Made by a program: the position numbers and the translations under genes. Shown one piece after another: positions 47,062-57,408 of a DNA stretch of 64,000 bases. The notes under the pieces were generated by a model that ran no database searches, had not been told where the DNA came from, and was given only the letters and a program-made list of their open reading frames with translations. Origin of the DNA: Coffea arabica (taxonomy: Eukaryota; Streptophyta; Magnoliopsida; Gentianales; Rubiaceae); the NCBI RefSeq assembly GCF_036785885.1, contig NC_092323.1, forward strand, positions 7,634,501-7,698,500, written 5' to 3'. How positions within the stretch are numbered: the first letter of the stretch is position 1; each line of letters begins with the position of its first letter.

Positions 47062-48361
47062 CCCAATTGGAAATAGTATGCCCTGTCATCCCTCATTCTC
47101 CCTGTCATTTTTTCTTTTGCAAGCGTGTTTTTTCTCTAAATATCTCTCTGGTTATTTGGTGGAGAAAATGCAACATAGGTTGTCAGTTTATAAGTACGCC
47201 TTGTTTTGCAACCTAAGCATATTATTAGGCTATAGTGTTCCCTGTCACTGTTTGGTAGACTATATTTATATACTTGTCAAAAAAAATAGATAATCTATTC
47301 TGTTTAAATTCCCATGAAGATTGGACACCGCAGGCAATCATTTTGAAATACTTGATGATGATCTCTTTCTCTCACGTCAAATAGCGATTTTTGGATATTC
47401 TATTCTTCTACTTATTCCAGACATACAAACATTGAGATCTCAAGACAACACTTAATTAGACTAATAAGTTGTAGTGAGTCAATTGTTTTTCTAATATCCT
47501 TGTTTTCGATTCGTCTGGCGATTCTTCCCCTGAATCCTCTTATGTTGTTTCTGTTATTTGTTTAGTTGCATGATACTCCCTTGTGTAAAGACTTGCGTGA
47601 CGAGTTTCATGTTGTTGCCTGTGGTGCTCAGTTACAATTCTTGATAAATTGTTAATTTTCTTTTTTCTTTGTTTTTATCTATTTTAGTAATTAATTTGTG
47701 ATTGACAAGCTAGCCTTGCTTTGCAGTTTCTACTGAATTATACAACTGCGCCTAAAATTCTTCCTTTTTTACTCAGTAAAAAGTTCTTATCTTTTCAGGT
47801 TGGCATATTGACTGGTAGCAGGCGAGTCATTAATCTCTCTTGGGGCCAAGCGAGGTTTGATTCCTCTTGCTGTACCTGTCAGAAAACACCTCAGGTGTGA
47901 ATAAGGCTTGTGTTTGAGTTAAAAAGTAAAAAAAATAATATTGATTTGAGACCAATATTCTATCTTTACACATTGCTTGTTGTGTATAGGTTCTGTAACT
48001 ATTTTGCTGCGATGGCCTACTGCCCCAACTGGGTAAACTAATTCAAATCTTCTTAGTTGAGATGTTCTTCTTAGATTGTTTGATCTCAATTTCTAGCATC
48101 CTCAGGATGGAGATGCCTGTGATACAAGTACAGAAGCACAGGATATGGCTTCTAGCCAAGAATGTAAGTCTTAAGATGTTACGCATCCTCAATTGGGGAA
48201 AATATGTTGCTTTACATTGTTATTGTCGTATTCATTACCTTTAAGATTGCATATATTGTACTTCCCTTCATTCGCTTTGTTATCTGCATTGTGTTGTTTT
48301 AGTTCACATATCTCTTTCACCTTTTGGCAACGTGTGCTTCAGTGTGTTTACACCTTCTGTT

Positions 48362-48530
48362 GTTTACAGGTTGCTTTGGATGAAGCAGCTTTCTTGTTGG
48401 ATTTGGCTTTTCTGTGGAAGGCACCTGGGATGACAATTTGGACCGGATTGCTGAATGTTATCAGGAAGCTGGGCTCCATGAAATTGCCAAATTTGTGCTA
48501 TATAGAAATTGTACTGAAGTTGATTTTGGC
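48362..48530 (+). other. unidentified exon-like fragment
   Basis: One frame reads WDDNLDRIAECYQEAGLHEI and continues AKFVLYRNCTEVD without stops after a pyrimidine-rich stretch ending in CAG. The non-repetitive, well-balanced composition suggests a real exon of a conserved protein, but I do not recognise the family. A second exon-like block, DGDACDTSTEAQDMASSQE, ends at 48161 beside GTAAGT. Both may be further captured pieces. Confidence 0.4.
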
Positions 48531-48752
48531 ATATGCTTATCTTGCTTTCATGTACATTTCCAATTTTGTAATCTGCTGCCACCTAAAATTCTGGAATTAC
48601 GTCTGAAGATGATATTTTGGATTATGTTGTGACATTGATTATAACATTCAATTGAATTCAAGACCAAGTTTCTGTGCCTTCCCAATCACCTGCACAAGCA
48701 GGCCTTTAGCTCTGCGTTCTGCCAAAATCCTAAAACCGCTTATAGAGAGCAT

Positions 48753-48772
48753 TCTCTCTCTCTCTCTCTCTC
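48753..48772 (+). repeat. CT microsatellite
   Basis: Ten or so perfect CT units. Such tracts are common in plant leaders, but no gene starts here. Confidence 0.8.
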
Positions 48773-49098
48773 CAATGACCAACTTAAGATTTGAATACTC
48801 TCTTCGATGAATGCTCTATCCTTGTAAGTTCTATATGTTGAACATGGATGATCTAGATTATTCCTCCTCTCAAAATTGCTGTATTCTTGGTATAATACAA
48901 AAATTTAATTCTAATTCAATTGAAATGTATTCTTTTGAATTTATATACAATAGAAGAAACAAAGAGGCATCCACCATCTCTCTTACATAGATATGCAAGG
49001 CACAAATCACACTGTAGTATTCTAGCCAAAAAAAACTAAGCCAATTTTCACTGTTACTGGATTCCGCACTTCAGTTTTAGCATTAGTTCACAGCTTCT

Positions 49099-49413
49099 TT
49101 AGCAATCCTCCACTTCCCCTTTTCTTACTGGGAACGATAGCCAAAGAACCAATCTCAGCTTATCCTTTGAATAATTAACACCATTTGACCTTGCCACTTT
49201 CTCTGGACGTTCGATTGTCCAATTCGGGCCAAAGGTGGAATAGCTATTACCCTCTAGAATAATTTCCTTGGTTTTAGGAGGCTTGAGATCCTTGGTCTCA
49301 TATTTGTCTTCAACTAGCATTTTATTTAGAAGAGATGACCGCTGGCGAGTATTATTCTCAGAAGTTGTCATGGTGGCAACAACAGGATAGTTTATCAAAA
49401 AGGGCCTTAACAA
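49099..49413 (-). other. unrecognised minus-strand open frame
   Basis: A 104-codon frame with protein-like composition (DLKPPKTKEIILEGNSY, TFGPNWTIERPEKVARSN, YSKDKLRLVLWLSFP). It has no family I can name and no visible promoter. It lies inside the putative Helitron, opposite to the other fragments, so it may be part of another captured gene or a chance frame. Confidence 0.3.
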
Positions 49414-50852
49414 AAAGAGCAGCCTTTATGGGTGAAACCAATGCCTTTAACTACTTCCCATTCCTACAATCTCCCAGTTTAAGATAGTTTCTTGGCACTC
49501 CGCCAGCTTTTCTGAAGCTGCTACAATCTCCCAATCCTACAAATACAAAGCAACAGAGGAAATTCATGAATCACGATATTTTCCAGTTTATTAGTAGGAG
49601 AGAAATGACTGTAAGGGATTATGCCACCATCCATGAATTATGGAAAGATCTCAAAACAGTTCAATAATCTTAGAACTCTTTGTGCCAACGAGATATTCCT
49701 TTATATTTCACAATTTTAAAATTCTTTTATTGTTATCCAATTCAACTGAAGGGGAATTCAAAAACTGTACCCATAGCATTTTAATTTCATTATTCAACTC
49801 GATTAACTCATAGTCAACTAATATGAGAATTCAATCACTTTTTTTTTTCAAGCTTCTATAATCACAATTGGATCAATGTTGCTATATATATAATGAAAAT
49901 GCCTTCAAATTTAGCTTAGTATTTCCCTTTTGTCCGTGAAGCATAATATATACTTGTGGTCACACTATATATTTCTACACTTCATGAAAGATAGTAAACT
50001 TGATTTTCATGTTAAACAAGAAATGGAATGAGATAAAAGAAGAATTTCCCAAGTTCCAGCAAAAGTAGTTCTATATCTCGACAGTACTTTTTCTCTCTTA
50101 TGAAGTATGATATATTCAAATCATCACATCCTATGCTTATGCACTTCATGAAAAATGCTGAACTTTATTCTCGTGCTAAACGAGCAATAGAGTAAGATAG
50201 GAGAAAAATTCACCAATTTTTAACTAAAAAAGTATTAACCTTAAATCCTAGCAATACCTCTCTATAAATCTAAATAAATATTCATACTATTTTTGTGAAA
50301 CGATTTTGCCGTCTACTTATTCATGTATATTTATGCTTAGCTGTGTACATAAATTATTTACCAACAAACATTTTTGTTCCATGAATCCATATGTTTAAGG
50401 GGGCATATTTTATGTTTATCCCAAACCATTTGCAAGTCATGCTTGTCCATGGCGGCCACCTCTTTTGCTGTTATCATATTCAACAAAAAAGGCATTGAAA
50501 AACTGTATCCATGGCATTTTAATTTCACTCTTCACCTAACTTAATCCATATTAGGTTACTAAATGCTTCGATAGCCTTTGAGAATAAATTATAGTTCTGT
50601 ATCTTGCTCTATTTTAAAGAGATTCTTTCTACGAAAAGTATTTCCATTGTATATCTTGTTCTGTTCGGCTCCAATCTTCCTAAAAGTATTGTATATTACT
50701 ACTTATTTTATGCTCCTGTGTAACCCATATACCCAAAAAAAATTAGTATTAGTAAAAAAAAAAAAACCATTAGTCTCAGCCAATATATCCTCCTCCATTA
50801 CTTTTCCTTCCTCATTATATGCTTGCCTGGGCATCTTCTCTTTGTATACCAC

Positions 50853-50880
50853 CGCGCACCGCGCGATATATGCCTCCTAG
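50853..50880 (+). other. Helitron 3' terminus (hairpin plus CTAG)
   Basis: Stem CGCGC/GCGCG with a 3-base loop, an 11-base spacer ATATATGCCTC, then CTAG directly before T. Stem, spacing and CTRR-T all fit the Helitron consensus. Confidence 0.75.
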
Positions 50881-50910
50881 TATAAAATATAAAGCAACCG
50901 CGAAAAGACT

Positions 50911-51156
50911 GGCTCCGTTTGGATTAGCTGTTTTTTGGGATGTTTTTAAAAAACTTTGCTAGTATATTTTGAAATATTTTTAGAAAATATTTTGAAATAT
51001 TTTTTATTGACACTTTATTATGAGATATTTGGTAAAATTTTAAAAAAATTTAAACTAATTTTTAGATTATCTTTTAGAGTACTTTGTTATAACTTTTATT
51101 GTATTTGAAAAACTAATTTTTGAAAAACACTCCAAAAACAGGAGATCCAAACAGAG
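50911..51156. mobile_element. MITE with GTTTGGAT inverted ends
   Basis: About 246 bp. The left end GGCTCCGTTTGGATTAGCTG matches the complement of the right end (CTGTTTTTGG, ATCCAAACAGAG) over about 35 bp with several mismatches. The interior is AT-rich with repeated TTTTGAAATATTTT. The target duplication is unclear. It begins only 30 bp after the Helitron end. Confidence 0.65.
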
Positions 51157-51490
51157 ACGTCTCGTAGCAACTCAAAACGTACAACTTGCAAAGCCTCTCC
51201 AAATTAGGCATTTTGATTGATGAACGAATACTGCCACTACCAGACTCCTGAAGCGCATCTACTGATACCGTGAGATGCTCACCGCTCCATGTTCCTCATG
51301 TCATGCAAAGGTTGGAAACATTTATATTGGGAATCATTAAAAAAACATCCAACCGTGAATTCAAGGTGGAAAGTCGGAAAATTTCTCCACACACATGATT
51401 GTATCAACTCCTTGCTCTAAGACATACGCTCATCAGCTTTAAAACCACTAAGCAAGAAAATTTTCAACCTAATAACTACAGAGAAAATGC

Positions 51491-53897
51491 TCAAGTCTCT
51501 CTCCGACCAGATTCTAGATCTTCAACTGCTGTGCCAGGATCAACAGTCGAAGACATTTCCATGGATGCATTGTTGCTTTCATTTTGGTGGTTTTCATCTT
51601 GAGCTTCTGCATTCAGAGCATTGGTTGGTTGCATGCTGGCATGTATTTCCTCCTGAACCCTAAAGTAGGCGTACGTCCCCCAACCTACAGCAACAGATTA
51701 ACAGGCGCTGGGGTAAATCTGCACTAAAGTCATCATATCGACGCCAATCTTCTTCAAAAACAGCCTAGTATACTACCAAAAAAAAAAAGGCCTCATACAC
51801 GATCTGATTATTATATACATTGGAATCCCATTAACTTAACATGAAACTCCAATTACAGTAAGGAGATCAGTTACCATCATTTGAAAAGGAAATAGCAGCT
51901 TACCGTCCACATGATATGGGGGTGGGAAGAACTGCAAGTAGCAGAACATGGCCACTATGAGACCTGTTAAAAACCACAGCCTTAGAAAGTACAGTGTCCA
52001 AGTTTTCCAATTAAACACAAATATATCACGACAAACCAACCTATGAGACCTCCAGCAAACACATCCTGCCAGTGGTGCCTATAGTCATCTACCCTTGAAA
52101 TGGCAACAAGAGATGCAACAAGCAGGGGAAGGAAAACAATGCAAAGCTTTGCAACGTGGCCTCTACGGTCAAATGCTTGAATTTTCCCAGACAAGTACAG
52201 TGATAAGAAACCCAGACCAGCAAATGACCCTACAGATGTCCCAAGTCACGACCGAGTCAACATAGACAACAACTTAAGAACACAGCTTGACCTCGTGTTG
52301 ATTTCAAACCTCTCCTTCCCCTTCATAATATCTCACATAATTTGACGAACAAATAAAGAACTCATTGCTTAGGATGATAAGAAAAATCAAGCAAGGTAGA
52401 TATGAGTTATAGACAGGCTATACACATGAACATGTTTTTGCTTGTTATTGTAGATTTACTTGCACAAACAAAAAAGATGGGATTATACTCACAAGAAGTA
52501 TGCCCACTTGGAAAGCTTTTGCGTCCATCCTTAAGGATATCTTTCTGCCCGTGGCATTCTACATTTCCCCACTGATCATAAACCTAAAAGGCAACACAAA
52601 TATCAACATTAGACTAATAAAAACTGACTTCAAGAAATAACTGAATACCACTGGCTGCTTCTCATTAAAGATATGGAAAACCAAGTCCAACAGCTGTGTA
52701 CATCTTTTCCATCTGGAAAACAACGCCAAAAGAAGTCTGGTCGAGGGCGGCCAACAGCATCCTTTATGGCATCTGTTATGACTCCAGTTACCAGAACAGA
52801 GAATAAGAGCCCTGCACTTGCCAGCAACATAAGATGTAACAGTCTGGGAGGTAATTTCACCGGAATCAGAGTACTTTCGATTGTACAGCACAATGCTTAA
52901 AACATTTATTACCCAGAATGGCGTGATGAAGATCATAGACATCTGGTCTACGCAAATAGAAGAGTAGAAAGACGACCATTGGCAAGAGGATGGCATACAC
53001 CTACTTGGTTTTAAAGGAAAATTGAAAGGATAATAAGACACATAACCAACTCATGTACTCATAGACGGTAGTACAGATTCACTTAGATAATGATGACTAA
53101 ACTTACTGGCACAGCCCATACAGGAACAGTGTTCTCTTTCATTGGATACTTGATATCTGCCATCATATCTTTCCCAACATAGCGGTAAAAAGGATTGATG
53201 ACATTGAGAATGACTACTATTGCTGCAAGAAGCATCAGTATGAGCCAGTCATGCATATGTTTTCTAGCCAATGTAACCCCATGAGTTCTCACAGTATGTG
53301 CTCCAAGCTGGGCCTCTCTCATTCTACTCTGCTAAATATCAACACATGGGCACAGCAGACTAACAGAATTGTCAGATTATTCTGAAGGAATCCACAAAAG
53401 TGCACAAAGCAGCTAAGATTGATACTGGCTGAAAATTCACAGGAAAAATGATAAAATCACGAGAAAAAAAACTTATTGCAACCAAATACAAGATTTATGA
53501 TCCATTGATCTGATCTGACTAAGGTGAACCTAAATGCCCAACAAAGATCATTTCCAAGCACAAGGAAAAAGGGTTAAAGAATTCAACATGGTTAAGAGCT
53601 CGAAAAACAGCAATTTATTTTCATTCTCCAACTCCCAGATATACTTTTCCAACATTTTATATGCTTAAAAAACACATCATTGTGTTCACTTCAATAAGCT
53701 CAAACCTCTTTTTTCCCCCTAAAAAGTAATAAGCACGAAGTTAGAGAGGGGCATAACAAAGTAAAATTTGTGAATAGATTGGACAATTTATAAAGCAATT
53801 GCACCTGGTGGTTCTGGTATTTTATCAATGGTTGGTAGAGGTGTGAAAACCAGTCCCCTCTGAATGGAAAATTTCCCCACTCTGGTCTTAGAATGCC
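51491..53897 (-). CDS. lipid phosphate phosphatase (LPP2/LPP3 type)
   Basis: A PAP2-family integral membrane enzyme that removes phosphate from phosphatidic acid and related lipids. Exons read: 53897-53805 ([20 protein letters not shown]), 53328-53107 ([15 protein letters not shown] at 53322), 53000-52913, 52811-52702, 52583-52493, 52229-52041, 51963-51904, 51684-51491. All junctions have GT and AG and keep the frame. From the 53322 Met the protein is 315 residues. The three catalytic motifs are present: [17 protein letters not shown] and [13 protein letters not shown], with six hydrophobic segments between. The tail is polar and Asn-rich. The exon at 53897 has no ATG, so if it is translated the start lies upstream; an ATG at 55725 with a donor 54 bases later is frame-compatible but speculative. 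Otherwise 53322 is the start. Confidence 0.92.
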
Positions 53898-55863
53898 CTA
53901 GATAAATGAGAAATCAGTTAAGCACAGACACAGCATGATGGACAGAAAGTACTACAAGAATTTATTGAGTCTATCTTACACAACTAAATACATGAACCCT
54001 TGAAAGTTAAGACAATTGATTCTGAAGTCAAAAACAAGTCTCCCAGCATCCATACTAGCTAGGTATTTTAGTATAAGATATGGGGTGGTTGTTTGGTGAA
54101 ACATGCAAATAGGTGCTAGCCTATCAACATTGTTCAAGATACAAGTCAGCATTCTACCATCTATGAAACTAAAACTGCATTCGATGCCAGAGTGGGCCAT
54201 TATCTTGCACTTCCTGAAGGTTGGCTCTCCATATTGTTGCATTGAGGCCGGTAACCTCGTATCATTAGGCATCAATTGACTAGCTATTTCATGTACATTG
54301 TACATCCAACATAGATATCTTGAGACATGTAATACCATCACTATGTTTACAGTACAGGGCAACAATATTCTTGAGTCTTGACATAGGGATCCTTCCTCTC
54401 CCCATTACCCAGCTGGGTTGCAGTGCCATATTGCCCTCCATCCCTGCCCCCCCATCTAAAGAACATCTCTCTCCCCCCACCCCCTTATATAAGTACCTAA
54501 ATAATAACCTGTCTCCTCCACCTATAACGACCATGAGATTCTCATGTAATTATGTGATACTAATGAATGTCGGAAACAACAAAGATTAGACTGTTCTAGA
54601 AATCACAAGTCCGAGGTTGGTAATCATAAAATAATTCTACATTTATACATTTGTAAAACCTGAAAACCTCAACAATCTGCAGTCTCTTATGCATAACTTG
54701 CAAATGAGAGACTCAATAGATAAAGAGATACATATAATCTGACTTCAACAAGTGATGAATTAGCGTTGGAATTAAGAATGTAATGATAACTCAGTAAAAG
54801 GCTAATCTTTCCCTAGCTTTACCATTCAGATATTAAAAAGGTCATGCAATATCCATAACTTATAAAAGAGAACAATCTCGGTAAATATCTTTCTGCCGGC
54901 ACACAAGACAATGCATTAATGACCAGAGAAAGAAGAAAAAGAACAATTAAAGAAAATTAAGTATGCATACATATTTAACCCACCCAAAAAAATTCTACAG
55001 ACAACCAATTTCACAATCTGCAACACCTCCACTTGCAAAGAGATAAAGGGTCAAGGGAATAGAGTAGAATTATGAGCTCAAATCCAACTGAAAGAAACAT
55101 GTGATGTTCTGAAAACACCAACCTGAGTATGAAAAACAGCTCTGAAATTGTCGACACACAAAAGGGATCTCAAATCCCACAAACCCATGTGACTTTCTAA
55201 ATGTATGACACTCAAAAAGACACTAATCAAGCTAAAATTATCACTAAATATCTGAGCAATAAGCGCATCCTATTTCAGATATCATTCATCATTCAAATAG
55301 GATTCCACGTGTATTTTTTAATGTGCCAATGCTGTATACAGTGGTCCAGTAGATTAGCGATCTCTTATCCATGGTACGGTTGAAATAAAGTATTTAGTCA
55401 CTATCAATAATGGGCAAGAGAACAAAGTTATGTCAACATGAAAGACTGATTAAAGGTTGGCAAACTCGTCTGACCTTTTCTATAAAAAAAAGTTTAATGT
55501 TGTCTCGGTTACAAAATTTGACGGTGACCGCAAAACCAAAATATCTGGCAAAGTCACCAATGATACCCCGACCCTTCTAACCTTCTTCTTCAAAGAAGTT
55601 TCTATGGCGACTGAGGACGGCCTTAAAACGGCAAGGTGTTTATTTGTATTCTGAAATTTGCGTATCTTTACTTTTGCAGGTTTAATGCATAGGCGATAGT
55701 GGGAAGGCGAATAAGGGGCCGCCATAGAGAAGAAGCAGGAGCTGTGCGTTGTTAAGAGAGGAAAATGCCACGTCTTTGAGTTGAGGAATGGAAAAGGCCT
55801 TTCGCGAAAAGGCAAAAACAAAAACAAAAGTAAAAGGAATGACAAATTGACAACACCAATTTG
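53898..55863. other. upstream part of the LPP gene, probably introns and 5' leader
   Basis: No strong coding frame. The minus-strand stretch around 55600-55900 is CT-rich and could hold the first exon and leader of the LPP gene (for example a donor AAG-GTTAGA near 55585). The remainder is intron-like AT-rich sequence. Confidence 0.4.
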
Positions 55864-55942
55864 GGATAATTTCACAAATCTCCCCTGAGGTTTGCCTTAA
55901 TATCACTTAGCGCCCTTATAGTTTCAAAAAATCTCTCAAGAC
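55864..55942 (+). repeat. terminal fragment of the GGGATAAT MITE family
   Basis: GGGATAATTTCACAAATCTC followed by CCCTGAGG and TTAATATCACTTAG closely resembles the left end of the element at 17181-17931. No matching right end lies nearby unless it is the one near 57400. Confidence 0.55.
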
Positions 55943-55967
55943 AGGTTTGTGTGCTAAAAAGTCAATT

Positions 55968-56345
55968 TTTTGAGATAGTAAATTATTTGAAATAATTTTG
56001 TGAAAAAATACTGTTGCACTTTTTTGATGTGATATATGTGGAATAAAAAAGTGATTGAAAAATATGTTAATGATACAAGTTAGTCAATATGTGTAAATAA
56101 GATAGAAATAATGTGTAATCCAAACACACTCATTTAATGAATGTGGAAACCAAAAAACAATCTACCATAATACTAGTACTGAGTGTGTTTAGATAGTCAT
56201 TTTGTTCAAAAAATTATTTACTTACAACATGATCATATTTTTCAACACATCTTTCTATCTTTTTATCACTTTTTATCTCGCATACATCATATCATAAAAA
56301 GTATTACAATAATTATTTTAAATAATATGCTATTTAAATAACGAG
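55968..56345. repeat. inverted pair of GTTTGGATAG-family MITEs
   Basis: A plus-oriented copy (about 55968-56138: TAAATTATTTGAAATAATTT, GATGTGATATATGTGG) and a minus-oriented copy (about 56186-56345: TATCTCGCATACATCATATC) face each other across about 45 bp, giving a large diverged palindrome. Both relate to the repeat at 15765-15935. Confidence 0.6.
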
Positions 56346-56616
56346 TGTTTGTAGAAGCAATCTTGTAAAAGGAATGAAAATCTTCCAAGTATTGAGATTA
56401 TGACATTGGGATTACTTGGATCAATTTGGAGTGGTGCATAGGCCCTACAATGTTTTATTCAAAATACTCTCAATTTGGACTGCAACTTTTTACATGGGCG
56501 ATATTCTAAGGGTCATAAAAAATGGACATACCTTTTTTTTTTAAAAAAAAAAAGAAGGACAAAAAGGGGATGTACTTAAGAAATAATCATTGGGAAATTC
56601 TATTCCATTAAAAATT

Positions 56617-57408
56617 GGGATAATTTTAGTAACCTTTCTTAAAGTTTTTAAGTATTTCAGTTAGTTCTCTTCAAGTTTCAAAAATTAGACTTACTTCCTT
56701 TGATTTGATATTTTGGTAACCAAACCTTAAATTATGGTAAAAAACAATTAATACACTAAAGTGCACTTATCTTATAAAATTTATTTTATTCGTCTAAACA
56801 ATTATAAAGTAATGCAGTATAATTATATAATATGAATGAGTGCCAAGTTTTTTAAGTCAATATTTATTATTTGATAATTAATTGTAATAATAAATCTATC
56901 ACTATAATAGGGTACTTTTTATAATGTTTTATTGGAGATATAGATTCTTTTTAAAATTGAAAAGAAAGCATTATCTTGATTTTTTTAAAGGTTGTGAACC
57001 AGTTATGTGGTAGAACTACCACAGTTCGGTAGTGATTTTGGCCTATTTGTTTTTAGGTTATTGTCAAAATTTTTTAAATTTGATACCTAGAAAAAAAAAG
57101 CTACAAAAAATTTAGATTACATTAAAGGTTATAAAAAAATTTTACTAGTTTGACGTTTGATCAACATAGAGGTTTGGTGTAATATTAATAGTTCTTCAGA
57201 TTTTATGATGAAATATAAAGAGAAATGAATAAACAGGAAAAAGGGAAAAATATATAAAAATCCATCTTTTATATAAGCATAGCAAACAAGAGAATTTTAT
57301 TAGAATGTCGATGTTAGTAGTATCATTTAAAATCGGCAAAGGATGCACATGTAATTTAAAAAACCTAAAAAAAAAATTCCTTATGAGAGGTTTCTGAAAT
57401 TATCCTTT
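56617..57408. mobile_element. MITE related to the GGGATAAT family
   Basis: The left end GGGATAATTTTAGTAACCTT pairs with the complement of the right end AGGTTTCTGAAATTATCC. About 790 bp, AT-rich and non-coding. The flanking 9-mers are only roughly alike, so the target duplication is uncertain. Confidence 0.55.

Larger units (their letters stand above)
42813..50880 (+). mobile_element. putative Helitron carrying fragments of several host genes
   Basis: The right terminus is well formed: CGCGC-ACC-GCGCG hairpin (50853-50865), 11 bases, then CTAG at 50877-50880 followed by T, as expected for Helitron 3' ends. Inside are exon pieces resembling at least three unrelated genes (YIF1, PurU, RPS13), all on the + strand with splice signals still visible and with internal exons missing, a pattern typical of Helitron gene capture. 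The left end is uncertain: ATCTCTAC motifs at 42812 and 42875 resemble the TC-type 5' terminus. No Rep/helicase frame was seen, so it would be non-autonomous. The alternative is a chance pile-up of pseudogenes beside an independent Helitron 3' end. Confidence 0.45.

Noticed and set aside
54289-55875. Minus-strand frames upstream of the LPP gene
   Set aside because: No recognisable domains; most likely introns and leader of the LPP gene.
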